Shown: positions 1 through 7,974 of the stretch, piece by piece | How positions within the stretch are numbered: the stretch's first letter is position 1 | How the letters are laid out: the number at the start of each line of letters is the position of its first letter | Assembly (NCBI RefSeq): GCF_038594605.1 | Contig: NZ_JBCFZM010000001.1 | Location: 1,116,001-1,180,000, forward strand | Direction of reading: 5' to 3' | DNA length: 64,000 nucleotides | DNA from: Alteriqipengyuania bathyomarina_B | GTDB taxonomy: Bacteria > Pseudomonadota > Alphaproteobacteria > Sphingomonadales > Sphingomonadaceae | Made by a program: the position numbers and the translations under genes | The notes under the pieces: generated by a model | Databases searched by the model: none | Told to the model about the DNA's origin: nothing | The model's input: only the letters and a program-made list of their open reading frames with translations

Positions 1-1
1 C

Positions 2-1303
2 GCCGGCATCCTGACCGAGGACGAGCTGGAAGATGGCCTGATGTTCGACGGATCGTCGATCGCGGGCTGGAAGGTCATCAACGAGAGCGACATGATCCTG
101 CGGCCCGACCTGTCGCGGACCTATATCGATCCGTTCAGCGCGACGCCGATGATGATCATCTTCTGCGACATCGTGGAGCCCAACACGGGCGACTGGTACG
201 CACGCGATCCGCGCACCACCGCCAAGCGCGCTGAGAACTATCTCAAGTCGACCGGTATCGGCGACACCATCTATGTCGGTCCCGAAGCCGAATTCTTCAT
301 GTTCGACGATGTGCGGTTCGAAGACGGCTATGCGGGTTCGGGCTTCGCGATCGACGATGTCGAACTGCCGACCAATTCCGGCAAGGAATATGAATCGGGG
401 AACATGGCCCATCGTCCGCGCGCAAAGGGTGGCTATTTCCCCGTCGCTCCGGTCGACAGCGCCGTCGACATTCGCGGCGAAATGGTCGCGACGATGATCG
501 AGATGGGCCTGAACTGCGACAAGCATCACCACGAGGTGGCTGCGGCGCAGCACGAGCTGGGCCTGACCTTCTCGACGCTGGTCGAAACCGCCGACCAGAT
601 GCAGATCTACAAGTACGTGGTGCACCAGGTTGCCCATGCCTACGGCAAGTCCGCCACCTTCATGCCCAAGCCGATCAAGGAAGATAACGGCAGCGGCATG
701 CACACCCACATGTCGATCTGGAAGGATGGCGACCCCACCTTCGCTGGCACCGGCTATGCCGGGCTGTCCGACAATTGCCTCTATTACATCGGCGGCGTCA
801 TCAAGCACGCCAAGGCGCTGAATGCCTTCACCAACCCGACCACCAACAGCTACAAGCGGCTGGTGCCGGGCTTCGAGGCACCGGTGCTGCTCGCCTATTC
901 GGCGCGCAACCGCTCCGCCTCCTGCCGCATTCCCTATGGTGCGGGCGACAAGGCGAAGCGCGTGGAGTTCCGCTTTCCCGATGCGATGGCCAACCCCTAC
1001 CTCGCCTATTCGGCGCTGCTCATGGCGGGCCTCGACGGGATCCAGAACAAGATCCACCCGGGCGAAGCGATGGACAAGAACCTCTACGACCTGCCGCCGG
1101 CAGAACTGGCGGACGTGCCGACCGTTTGCGGCTCGCTTCGCGAAGCACTGATCGCGCTGGAGGAAGACCACGAGTTCCTGCTGAAGGGCGACGTGTTCAC
1201 GAAGGACCAGATCGAAGCCTACATCGAACTGTTGTGGGAACAGGTCGTCCGTCTCGAAACCACGCCCTGCGCGGTCGAATTCGACATGTACTACAGCGCG
1301 TAA
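2..1303 (+). CDS. glnA: Glutamine synthetase type I, 5'-truncated by the window edge
   Basis: Joins ammonia to glutamate using ATP; a cytoplasmic dodecamer at the centre of nitrogen assimilation. The frame is open from base 2 and holds 433 codons. Against the usual ~470 residues about 35 N-terminal residues lie outside the window, so the first in-frame ATG (base 41) is internal. Seen: MFDGSSIAGWK at the left end, the KHHHEVAAAQHE segment, the NGSGMHTHMS substrate/ATP region, and KNLYDLP. The Tyr of that last motif (codon 1085-1087) is the class I adenylylation site, so activity is probably tuned by GlnE as well as by nitrogen-responsive transcription. In alphaproteobacteria glnB usually lies just upstream, here beyond the edge. 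A strong terminator follows the stop. Confidence 0.97.
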   Translation, partial: AGILTEDELEDGLMFDGSSIAGWKVINESDMILRPDLSRTYIDPFSATPMMIIFCDIVEPNTGDWYARDPRTTAKRAENYLKSTGIGDTIYVGPEAEFFMFDDVRFEDGYAGSGFAIDDVELPTNSGKEYESGNMAHRPRAKGGYFPVAPVDSAVDIRGEMVATMIEMGLNCDKHHHEVAAAQHELGLTFSTLVETADQMQIYKYVVHQVAHAYGKSATFMPKPIKEDNGSGMHTHMSIWKDGDPTFAGTGYAGLSDNCLYYIGGVIKHAKALNAFTNPTTNSYKRLVPGFEAPVLLAYSARNRSASCRIPYGAGDKAKRVEFRFPDAMANPYLAYSALLMAGLDGIQNKIHPGEAMDKNLYDLPPAELADVPTVCGSLREALIALEEDHEFLLKGDVFTKDQIEAYIELLWEQVVRLETTPCAVEFDMYYSA

Positions 1304-1332
1304 CCCGCGCCGATCTCAACCGATCACAAGAA

Positions 1333-1366
1333 GGGCCGCCAGAGAGCAATCCGGCGGCCCTTTTTC
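1333..1366 (+). terminator. Rho-independent terminator of glnA
   Basis: GGGCCGCC (1333-1340) pairs perfectly with GGCGGCCC (1353-1360) around a 12-base loop and is followed by TTTTTCTC. It lies 29 bases after the glnA stop and ends just before the convergent membrane-protein gene. Confidence 0.9.
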
Positions 1367-1382
1367 TCGACACCAGATCGGC

Positions 1383-2027
1383 TCAGCGCGGCTTGAGCAT
1401 TCCGCGCGCACCGGTGGCGACGAACGCCCCGACCAGGGTCATTCCCATGACCAGTGCGACCACCAGTTTGGCGTCGAATGCAGGGCCGATGCCGTTCATC
1501 GCAAACGCGCTCCACACCAGCAACGTCACCACGACAAGCGCGCCGGCCACGCTCGCCCCTTCGAGGCTCACCTGCCGCATCAGCTCGTCCTGATATTTCC
1601 AGCTCTTCACCGTCAGGAACCCGGCCACCGCCAGCGCCGCAAGCACGCTCGCCACCGCGATTTCCACCGAGATCGCACCGCCTGTTCCGCTATTGGCGAG
1701 CACGATCATCATCGCTCCGAGAACGACATTGGCGAGCGAGCTGCCGAGCAGCGCCCCCCTGCTCTCAACCAGTTCATCGCTATCTTCGACATTGAGCACC
1801 TTGGAACCCGCGCGTGGCATCAGCGTGCCCAGGCCCACCATCAGCCCCATCGCCAGATAGGCAAGGCCCACACCGGACAGGATCACAGCAGAATCGCCGG
1901 TCTTGGCTGCATCCGTCCAGCGGAGCAGCAATGTTACGCCGAACGCGCCCGCGACCGCGCCGAACAACGCCGAAACGAGCATCTTCTTGCGAGGATCGGG
2001 CGACGACTTCTTCAGGCTCGGGTTCAT
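1383..2027 (-). CDS. Six-helix inner-membrane protein coupled to an Xre regulator
   Basis: A 214-residue membrane protein with no recognised catalytic motif. After a short basic N-terminus (MNPSLKKSSPDPRKK) six hydrophobic stretches can be seen near residues 17-38, 47-70, 92-112, 118-140, 160-180 and 185-208. A longer reading frame exists, but the ATG at 2027 overlaps the stop of the upstream regulator gene as ATGA, so this start is preferred. Pairs of a ~70-residue HTH regulator and a small membrane protein (YozG-like plus DUF2178-like) are common in bacteria and archaea; placing this pair in that group is inference. Substrate and role are unknown. Expression is expected to follow the regulator it is coupled to. 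Confidence 0.75.
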   Translation of the reverse strand: MNPSLKKSSPDPRKKMLVSALFGAVAGAFGVTLLLRWTDAAKTGDSAVILSGVGLAYLAMGLMVGLGTLMPRAGSKVLNVEDSDELVESRGALLGSSLANVVLGAMMIVLANSGTGGAISVEIAVASVLAALAVAGFLTVKSWKYQDELMRQVSLEGASVAGALVVVTLLVWSAFAMNGIGPAFDAKLVVALVMGMTLVGAFVATGARGMLKPR

Positions 2028-2236
2028 GGGTTTTTCTCCGGTGTCCAATCGTCGATAAAGAGGTCAGGCACCGCCACCTCGAACAGCTTGGCCATTCGCA
2101 ATGCCAGCGGGAGAGAGGGATCGTATTTGTCGGTTTCGACCGCATTGATCGTCTGCCGCGACACGCCGAGCCGCCGGGCAAGCTCGCCCTGGCTCCAGCC
2201 TGCGCCCTCACGGTAGAATTTGACGCGGTTCTGCAC
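2024..2236 (-). CDS. Small Xre/YozG-type helix-turn-helix regulator
   Basis: A 70-residue DNA-binding protein that is almost entirely an HTH_3/Xre domain: WSQGELARRLGVSRQTINAVE is the helix-turn-helix, followed by DKYDPSLPLALRMAKLF, typical of the family. I chose the GTG start at 2236 because GGAGGT lies 8 bases before it; an upstream ATG at 2278 would add 14 residues but lacks this support. The gene overlaps the following membrane-protein gene by 4 bases. Three copies of CTCTTGTCAG (one inverted) sit directly upstream, the arrangement expected of an autorepressor. Autoregulation is inferred. Confidence 0.85.
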   Translation of the reverse strand: MQNRVKFYREGAGWSQGELARRLGVSRQTINAVETDKYDPSLPLALRMAKLFEVAVPDLFIDDWTPEKNP

Positions 2237-2271
2237 CGGCACCGACCTCCATACAGCGCGACTTGCCGCGC

Positions 2272-2325
2272 CTGACAAGAGATCTTTACAGTCAAGAACT
2301 CTTGTCAGTCAAGAGCTCTTGTCAG
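2272..2325 (-). promoter_or_regulatory. Tandem palindromic operator array upstream of the HTH gene
   Basis: CTGACAAGAG (2272-2281) is repeated in inverted form as CTCTTGTCAG at 2299-2308 and 2316-2325. Two adjacent 17-base units (2290-2306 and 2307-2323) differ at one position, and the second contains the perfect palindrome CAAGAGCTCTTG. Read on the minus strand, the array contains two TTGACT hexamers that could serve as -35 elements, with a weak TAAAGA at an 18-base spacing from the first. The array ends 35 bases before the GTG start of the regulator gene. It is most simply a set of repressor sites covering the promoter of the regulator/membrane-protein operon. Confidence 0.65.
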
Positions 2326-2342
2326 GCCTGCGTTCGGCCGCC

Positions 2343-3596
2343 TCAGGCCGTACCGTTGAGGAACTTGTAAACCGGGCGGAAACCCAGGGGGCCGCGTTTC
2401 ACCCGTGCTTCTGCGGCGGCGACCGCCTTGGGATAGATCGTGTTGAACAGGTGGTGGAAGGTCGCGTCCCAGCTGTATTCGCGCTCCACCAGCGCGCGCG
2501 CCTCGCGGCCCATCGCAGCGGCGCGATCGGGCCAGATGTTTATCACTGCCTGGGCGATTGCCTGCGGGTCGTGCGCGGGGACCAGTTCGCCGTTCTCGGG
2601 CGAGACACGGCTCGGCATGGCGCCCGCATCGACGCCGATCACCGGGAGCCCGCAGGCCTGCGCCTCGATCACCGAGATGCCGAAGGTCTCGCTCGCCATT
2701 GCCGAGACGTAGATGTCGGACGAGGCCAGCGCCCGCGCCAGTTCCTCCCGATCGTCGAGGAAGCCTGGGAACACCACGTTCATGCCTTCCGAGGCTTCCT
2801 TCAGCTCTTCGGTCAGCTTGCCGTCGCCCATCATGACCAGCCCGGCATCCAGTTCGCGCGGCAGCTTGCGGAACATCTCGATCAGCTGATCCGCGCCCTT
2901 CTCATAGTCGATCCGCCCGGCATAGATCAGCAGCGGGCCGGTTGTATGCGCCAGCCCCATCTCCGCGCGAAACCCGGGGTCCGCCTTGGTCGGACTGAAG
3001 ATATCGGTGTGAACGCCCAGCGTCAGCATATCGACATCGTGCACCTTCATCCGCTCGAGCGTGGGCAGGCTCACGTCGCTCAGCGCGTAGACCTCGTCGA
3101 ATTCGCGATAGGTGATCTCGCCATAGCAGCAGGCCTGCCAGCGCCAGAAGCGCGCGAGCTGCGGGCCGAACAGCTTGACGGCGACGCGGTGGACCTGCGC
3201 TTCGGGAAAATCGGTGTGATAGCCGGCCACCAGCGCGGTGCCGGGATGGCGGCGGCGGTGGTTGATTGCCGTCCACGGCAAGATCCACGGGCAAGGCGAC
3301 TCGATAATGTCCGGGAGATACTGTTCCAGCACCTCGCGGACCGGCCCGGTCTTGGTGATGAAGCGATAATTCGGGCTGTTCTCGATCCCCTCGGCGGCAA
3401 TCTCGCACCAGATCGATCGGCCATTATCGACCACCTTCGTCTCGGGTCCGGGCACGATCTGGAGCAGGCGGTGGCCGGTGTTTTCCAGCACGTAGCGGCG
3501 CTTTTCCTTCAGGTAGGTGCTGATGCCCCCGCCGCCGCGCGGGGAATAGCTCTGCGTCAGGTCGCACACCAGCAGCTGTTCGGGAGTGGTAGCCAT
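2343..3596 (-). CDS. Glycosyltransferase family 4 protein
   Basis: A 417-residue retaining GT-B glycosyltransferase, probably transferring a sugar (often mannose in this subgroup) from a nucleotide donor to a lipid or glycan at the cytoplasmic membrane. Seen: the glycine-rich N-terminal loop SPRGGGGISTYL, the C-domain donor-site start PLLIYAGRIDYEKGADQL, and the EX7E motif SETFGISVIEAQACGLPVIG. The frame is open further upstream to 3731, but the ATG at 3596 (MATTPEQLLVCDLTQSY) begins where similarity to the family is expected. It is a single gene: 175 bases separate it from tamB and 106 bases from the regulator. Donor and acceptor cannot be read from sequence. Confidence 0.88.
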   Translation of the reverse strand: MATTPEQLLVCDLTQSYSPRGGGGISTYLKEKRRYVLENTGHRLLQIVPGPETKVVDNGRSIWCEIAAEGIENSPNYRFITKTGPVREVLEQYLPDIIESPCPWILPWTAINHRRRHPGTALVAGYHTDFPEAQVHRVAVKLFGPQLARFWRWQACCYGEITYREFDEVYALSDVSLPTLERMKVHDVDMLTLGVHTDIFSPTKADPGFRAEMGLAHTTGPLLIYAGRIDYEKGADQLIEMFRKLPRELDAGLVMMGDGKLTEELKEASEGMNVVFPGFLDDREELARALASSDIYVSAMASETFGISVIEAQACGLPVIGVDAGAMPSRVSPENGELVPAHDPQAIAQAVINIWPDRAAAMGREARALVEREYSWDATFHHLFNTIYPKAVAAAEARVKRGPLGFRPVYKFLNGTA

Positions 3597-3707
3597 GTTA
3601 CGTCGCTCGAAATCTCGTGAAGGGCGCTCGCGGATTGCGCGCGCAAATGATGCGTGCAGGCCAGATAGTCCATGCGCGGCCATGCTGCCACTCGCAAACA
3701 TCAAGGT

Positions 3708-3725
3708 GTGTTGCACTGACGCAAC
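3708..3725. promoter_or_regulatory. Inverted repeat GTGTTGC-N6-GCAAC upstream of the glycosyltransferase
   Basis: GTGTTGC (3708-3714) and GCAAC (3721-3725) form an inverted repeat 112 bases upstream of the glycosyltransferase start. The same half-sites with the same 6-base gap occur in the clpB promoter (55676-55695). It may be a binding site for a common regulator; function is unproven. Confidence 0.3.
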
Positions 3726-3771
3726 GCGCACGGGGCGAGCGGCATCTGATGCCTGCGATTACCGGGCGCGA

Positions 3772-6700
3772 TCAATAATCGCGGCTCGCCTCCACCGAAA
3801 CGCCATTTCGCCCGACGGTCGAGACCGATGCCAGCAATGAAAGCCAGCTGGTAATGCGGAACTCCGCATCGGTCGCGCTGTAGCCCTGCCCGTCCGTTAT
3901 CAGTTCCACATAGAAGCGGCGCCCGATATTCTTGCCCAGTGCGATCGCCGTGCCCCGGTCGAGCACCGGATCTGCGGAGACGATCCGCAACCGGTCGAGC
4001 CCGATGGCGCTGCGCAGTTGGTTGATGGGATCGAGCCCACCCCCGCCGCGCAAGGACGCGACCGCCGCCCCCAGTTGCAGCGCGTCGGTGGCCGACAGGC
4101 TGGTGATCGATCCGCCGAACAGCAGGCGGGCGAGGATTTCCTCGTCCGGAAGTGCGGGGATCGAGCTGAAGTCGATCTGCGGGTCCATCGCGTTGCCGGT
4201 AATGTTGACGGTCACCGAGATGCCGTTGCTGTCGGTCTGCGCTTCGATGTCGAGACGCGGATCGATCGCGCGGCTTTCGTCGAATTCGATCCGCCCGCGC
4301 TCGACCTCGAAGCGCGCACCCGCGAAGGTATAGTCGCCGCGGATCAGATTGGCCTCACCGCCGATCCGCATCTCGTCGGTCGTGCCGCGCACGCGCACAT
4401 TCGCGCTCCATTCACTGTCGAGGCCCATGCCGTCTACATCCACCCGGCTCGGCGCACGGGCATCGATCAGGAAGCGCCACGGGGCACCCGGCGCGGCAGG
4501 CTGGTAGCGATCGCGCGGAAGGTTGATCTCACGCGTCGGGATCGACGGGATCTTGGTCGATTCCGCCGCGGTCCCGAGCCGCCAGCTCGCCCGCTCGACA
4601 AGCAGCCGCCCGGCAATCGTACCGCCCGATCCGTTGGAGACGATCCGCAGAGGCCCGGTCACCGTGGCGACCAGCCCCCGCGCATTGACGAGCTGCGCAT
4701 TGCGCGCGCCCGCGCGCAGGTCGATCTCGGGCCCGCGACCGGAGCCGAGATTGGCGAGATCGACCACGCCGCTTCCATTGACCACCCCGCCGTTGGGAGC
4801 GGTGCCGCGGAAGGAATTGATCCGCAGCCGGGAGCCCGCGAAGTCGCCCCGCACGCTCGCATTGCGGATATCGGTGCCGGAGATCTGGCTCTGCACGCGC
4901 AGCTCGTCGCTCGAAAGCGATCCGCGAACGCGCGGATCGGTCAGCGTGCCGCGCACGTCCGCCGCGATGGCGACCGGGCCGGAGAAGTCCAGCAGGTCGA
5001 TCGCGGCGAGCCGCCAGAGCGACTGCGCAGGCCCACGATACCGCAACTGCGCGAAAAGGTCGCCGCGCTGCAACCGCTCGACGACGCTGCCATCGCGCGG
5101 CAGATCGGAGATCAGCGCTTGGATGCGACCGCCCTGCGTGCCGTTATCGGCAAGAACCGCGCGCATCTGCAGGCGGTCCGCGTCCAACTCCGCAGCCATC
5201 GACAGGTCGATCGGACGCGAGGCGAGGATCAAGCCGGACCGGGTGAAATTATCCACCTTCACGCGCGCTTCGCCTGTGGGCACACCACCTTCTGGCGCGG
5301 CATAGGTAATCGTGCCCGACATCGTCCCGCCCAGCCCCGCGTCGCCCAGCGCGATGTCGGCGAGCGAAAGGGGAATGTCGCGGACGTTCAGATCGAGCCT
5401 GGTCGTGTCGCCGCCCAGCTGCCCTTCGGCGATCACGAAGCCATCGCCATAGCTTATCTGCGACCGCTGGAGGCTCCAGCCGCCACCGTCGACATTGGTG
5501 AGCACCGCCCGTCGCGGCATCGTCAGCTCGCGCCCGGCCAGATTGCCGCGCGCGGCAATTGCAATCCTGTCCGGTGCGACATCGGCGGCGAGTTGCAGGG
5601 CAAAACCGCGACCACGCCGCCCTGCCACGGCGGCATTCACATTGCCGCGACCATTCACCAGCTCTGCATCGGCGGTCAGACGCCCGATAAAGAGCGTACC
5701 GAACCGGATACCCTGCGCATCCGCCTCGCCCCGGATGGTCGTGTTGCCATCCGCGATCAAACCGCTCGCGTCGATATCGGCGATCGCGATCTCCACTCCG
5801 CTCGCACCGCCGAAGCTGGCATCACGCGCAGCGAGCTTCACGTCGAACGCCTGCCCTCCATCGCGCGGCGCGAGCGAAATCGTGCCGTCGAGCCCGCCGC
5901 CGATCAGCGCCAGATCTCCGCTTGCTGCGCCGTCGCCAAGGATAATGTCGCCGGTCACCTCGGTTTCGGACACCGTCAATGTCTCGACCGCCAGCCGTGT
6001 GGGGCCGCCTGCCGGAGAATAGAGGCCGAGATCGCCCGCGAACGGACCGAGCAGCGATTCGCCCTCGGTCTCGATAGCGAAACCTTCCTCAATCGGGCTG
6101 ATCGCCACTCGCACGTCGCGCAAACCGGCGGCGGGGAGCGGTTCGGCAAATACCAGCACCGCTTCGGGCCCGCGATCGGTCAGCGAGGCCTCGACCGTGA
6201 ACGGCCCGTAATCGGCCTGCCGCCCTCTGCCCGCGACCCGCGTGGTGCCGGGCGCGACTTGCCCGTCGATCAGCAGTTCGAGCTTGCGCGAATCCAGCCT
6301 CACCTGCCGGAAATCGATGGGGGCATTCTGCGCGAGCGAGACACCGCCTGAAAAGTCGATCATCGGCCCCGCCAGATTGGCGAGCGTATCATTGGTGACC
6401 CGCGGAACCTGTCCGCGGACATCGGCGGCGAGACGCCAGGCGCCATCATACACGAAGTCGATCGTGCCGCCTGCGTTCACCCGCCCGACCTGTTCGAACA
6501 TCAAACCGTTGACGGCTGCGGGCCCACGCACCTGCCAGCGGTTGGCGGGAATATTGCCCTGCAGGGAAAGCTGCGCGCTCGCATCGGGGAAATTGATCCG
6601 CAGCGCGTCGGACAAAAGCTCGCGCCCGGTAAAGACCAGTCGCCCATCGACGGTCCCGTTGACGAGCCGCGGGTCGGCCAGATCGTTGCCTGTCGCGATC

Positions 6701-7974
6701 CGGCCAATGGTGGCGTCGAGCGGGATGACCCAGCGGCTGCCATCGTAAGTTGCGGTGCCTTCCTGCGCGATGTCGGTGAGGCTGGTCGTCCCGGCCGAGA
6801 AGCGGTTTGCAACCAGCCGGAAGGGGATCGAAAGGTCGCGGAAGCTGCCGTCGATCGTCCCGGTGGCCTCGGCGCCCTCGAACCGGAAGCTGTCACCGAA
6901 CAGCTGGGGATCGCGTAGCGTCGCGGCGAATTCGACATTGTCGGCCTCGTTGTCGGCCAGATCGGCGGCACCCTCCGCGATCAGGCTGATGCCCTGCCCC
7001 AGCAGTTCGAAGCGCCCGTCGACCACACGGTCGGCAAAGGTGCCGGCCGCCTCGATACGGGTGTCCGGGCCGAGCGCGCGTTGCGGGATGCCGGTCAGGA
7101 AGGGCGACGTGTCGGCCTGCCCATTTATCCCATAGGTACCGTCCTCGAGGCTCAGCTTGAAGCGCGCGAGCGATTCCCCGTTGCGGTTGACCGCCAGATC
7201 GCCCGCCCACTCACTCCATGTGCCGTCACCGTCGAGCCGCGCGACATAGTCGCCATCGAGGTTCGCGAAGCTGGTGAGGACGCCGCCTGCAGGCGCGTCT
7301 ATCCGCAGATCGGCGTCGAACACGTCCCCATCGGGCTCGGCGACCAGATCGAGCACCAGCCGGTCGCCTTCGCCGAAGCGCCCGTTCGCCTTTACTTTCG
7401 CCCGCCCGTCGCGGATATCCGCACTACCGACGAGGTTGACCACCCGCTGCTCGTCGCCCGCGATACCGGGAGCGAGCACGAAATCCTCCAGATTGAGGCG
7501 ATCGATCCGTATGTCGAACCCGGGCAGCACCGGGGAGTCGGGATCGCCGGGAATAAGCTCGGGCAGGCGCAGCAGCCGGCCCCGCTCAGCCTCCAGCGAC
7601 CGTATATCGAGCGTGTTGCTCGCAAAGGCGAAAGGTCGCCAGTCGATCTCCGCGCGCGGCAAGGTGAAGAAGACGCCCTGGGGATCGGCGAGCGCGAGAT
7701 CGTGGATCACCGCATCGTCGAAGATATTGCCTTCGATCCGCCCGATCGAGATACGCAGACCCGATGCGGGCTCGATATTCTCGATCTGGTCGACGATCCA
7801 GCGCTTGCCGACCGGGGTGTTGAGACCGAAGATGAGCCCCGCCACCAGCACCGCCAGCACCGCAACGATACCGATCGCCCATTTCGCGATCCGACCGCCC
7901 ACGCTCTTGCGCTGCGGCGGCTGTTCGGCCGCATCGTCTGCAGGCGCAGGGGAAGAAGGCGCAGCCTCGGACAT
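3772..7974 (-). CDS. tamB: TamB, translocation and assembly module inner-membrane component
   Basis: A 1400-residue AsmA/TamB-family protein anchored in the inner membrane. It works with TamA in outer-membrane protein assembly and in lipid transport across the periplasm. Seen: a Pro/Ala-rich cytoplasmic start, one transmembrane helix near residues 30-52 (WAIGIVAVLAVLVAGLIFGL), the TPVGKRWIVDQIE segment typical of the family start, a very long beta-rich repeat body, and a C-terminal DUF490 region with GGEANLIRGDYTFAG and LDIEAQT. Its ATG shares one base with the tamA stop (TGATG), so the two are translationally coupled. The length is normal for the family. Confidence 0.95.
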   Translation of the reverse strand: MSEAAPSSPAPADDAAEQPPQRKSVGGRIAKWAIGIVAVLAVLVAGLIFGLNTPVGKRWIVDQIENIEPASGLRISIGRIEGNIFDDAVIHDLALADPQGVFFTLPRAEIDWRPFAFASNTLDIRSLEAERGRLLRLPELIPGDPDSPVLPGFDIRIDRLNLEDFVLAPGIAGDEQRVVNLVGSADIRDGRAKVKANGRFGEGDRLVLDLVAEPDGDVFDADLRIDAPAGGVLTSFANLDGDYVARLDGDGTWSEWAGDLAVNRNGESLARFKLSLEDGTYGINGQADTSPFLTGIPQRALGPDTRIEAAGTFADRVVDGRFELLGQGISLIAEGAADLADNEADNVEFAATLRDPQLFGDSFRFEGAEATGTIDGSFRDLSIPFRLVANRFSAGTTSLTDIAQEGTATYDGSRWVIPLDATIGRIATGNDLADPRLVNGTVDGRLVFTGRELLSDALRINFPDASAQLSLQGNIPANRWQVRGPAAVNGLMFEQVGRVNAGGTIDFVYDGAWRLAADVRGQVPRVTNDTLANLAGPMIDFSGGVSLAQNAPIDFRQVRLDSRKLELLIDGQVAPGTTRVAGRGRQADYGPFTVEASLTDRGPEAVLVFAEPLPAAGLRDVRVAISPIEEGFAIETEGESLLGPFAGDLGLYSPAGGPTRLAVETLTVSETEVTGDIILGDGAASGDLALIGGGLDGTISLAPRDGGQAFDVKLAARDASFGGASGVEIAIADIDASGLIADGNTTIRGEADAQGIRFGTLFIGRLTADAELVNGRGNVNAAVAGRRGRGFALQLAADVAPDRIAIAARGNLAGRELTMPRRAVLTNVDGGGWSLQRSQISYGDGFVIAEGQLGGDTTRLDLNVRDIPLSLADIALGDAGLGGTMSGTITYAAPEGGVPTGEARVKVDNFTRSGLILASRPIDLSMAAELDADRLQMRAVLADNGTQGGRIQALISDLPRDGSVVERLQRGDLFAQLRYRGPAQSLWRLAAIDLLDFSGPVAIAADVRGTLTDPRVRGSLSSDELRVQSQISGTDIRNASVRGDFAGSRLRINSFRGTAPNGGVVNGSGVVDLANLGSGRGPEIDLRAGARNAQLVNARGLVATVTGPLRIVSNGSGGTIAGRLLVERASWRLGTAAESTKIPSIPTREINLPRDRYQPAAPGAPWRFLIDARAPSRVDVDGMGLDSEWSANVRVRGTTDEMRIGGEANLIRGDYTFAGARFEVERGRIEFDESRAIDPRLDIEAQTDSNGISVTVNITGNAMDPQIDFSSIPALPDEEILARLLFGGSITSLSATDALQLGAAVASLRGGGGLDPINQLRSAIGLDRLRIVSADPVLDRGTAIALGKNIGRRFYVELITDGQGYSATDAEFRITSWLSLLASVSTVGRNGVSVEASRDY

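Noticed and set aside
2272..2325. Repeat array considered as a CRISPR or attachment site
   Set aside because: Units are short palindromes without spacers of constant length and lie at a promoter; no integrase or cas gene is nearby.
4018..6351. Long plus-strand open frame (777 codons) opposite tamB
   Set aside because: Antisense shadow of tamB in GC-rich DNA; no domain, signal or ribosome-binding site, and composition is Arg/His rich.
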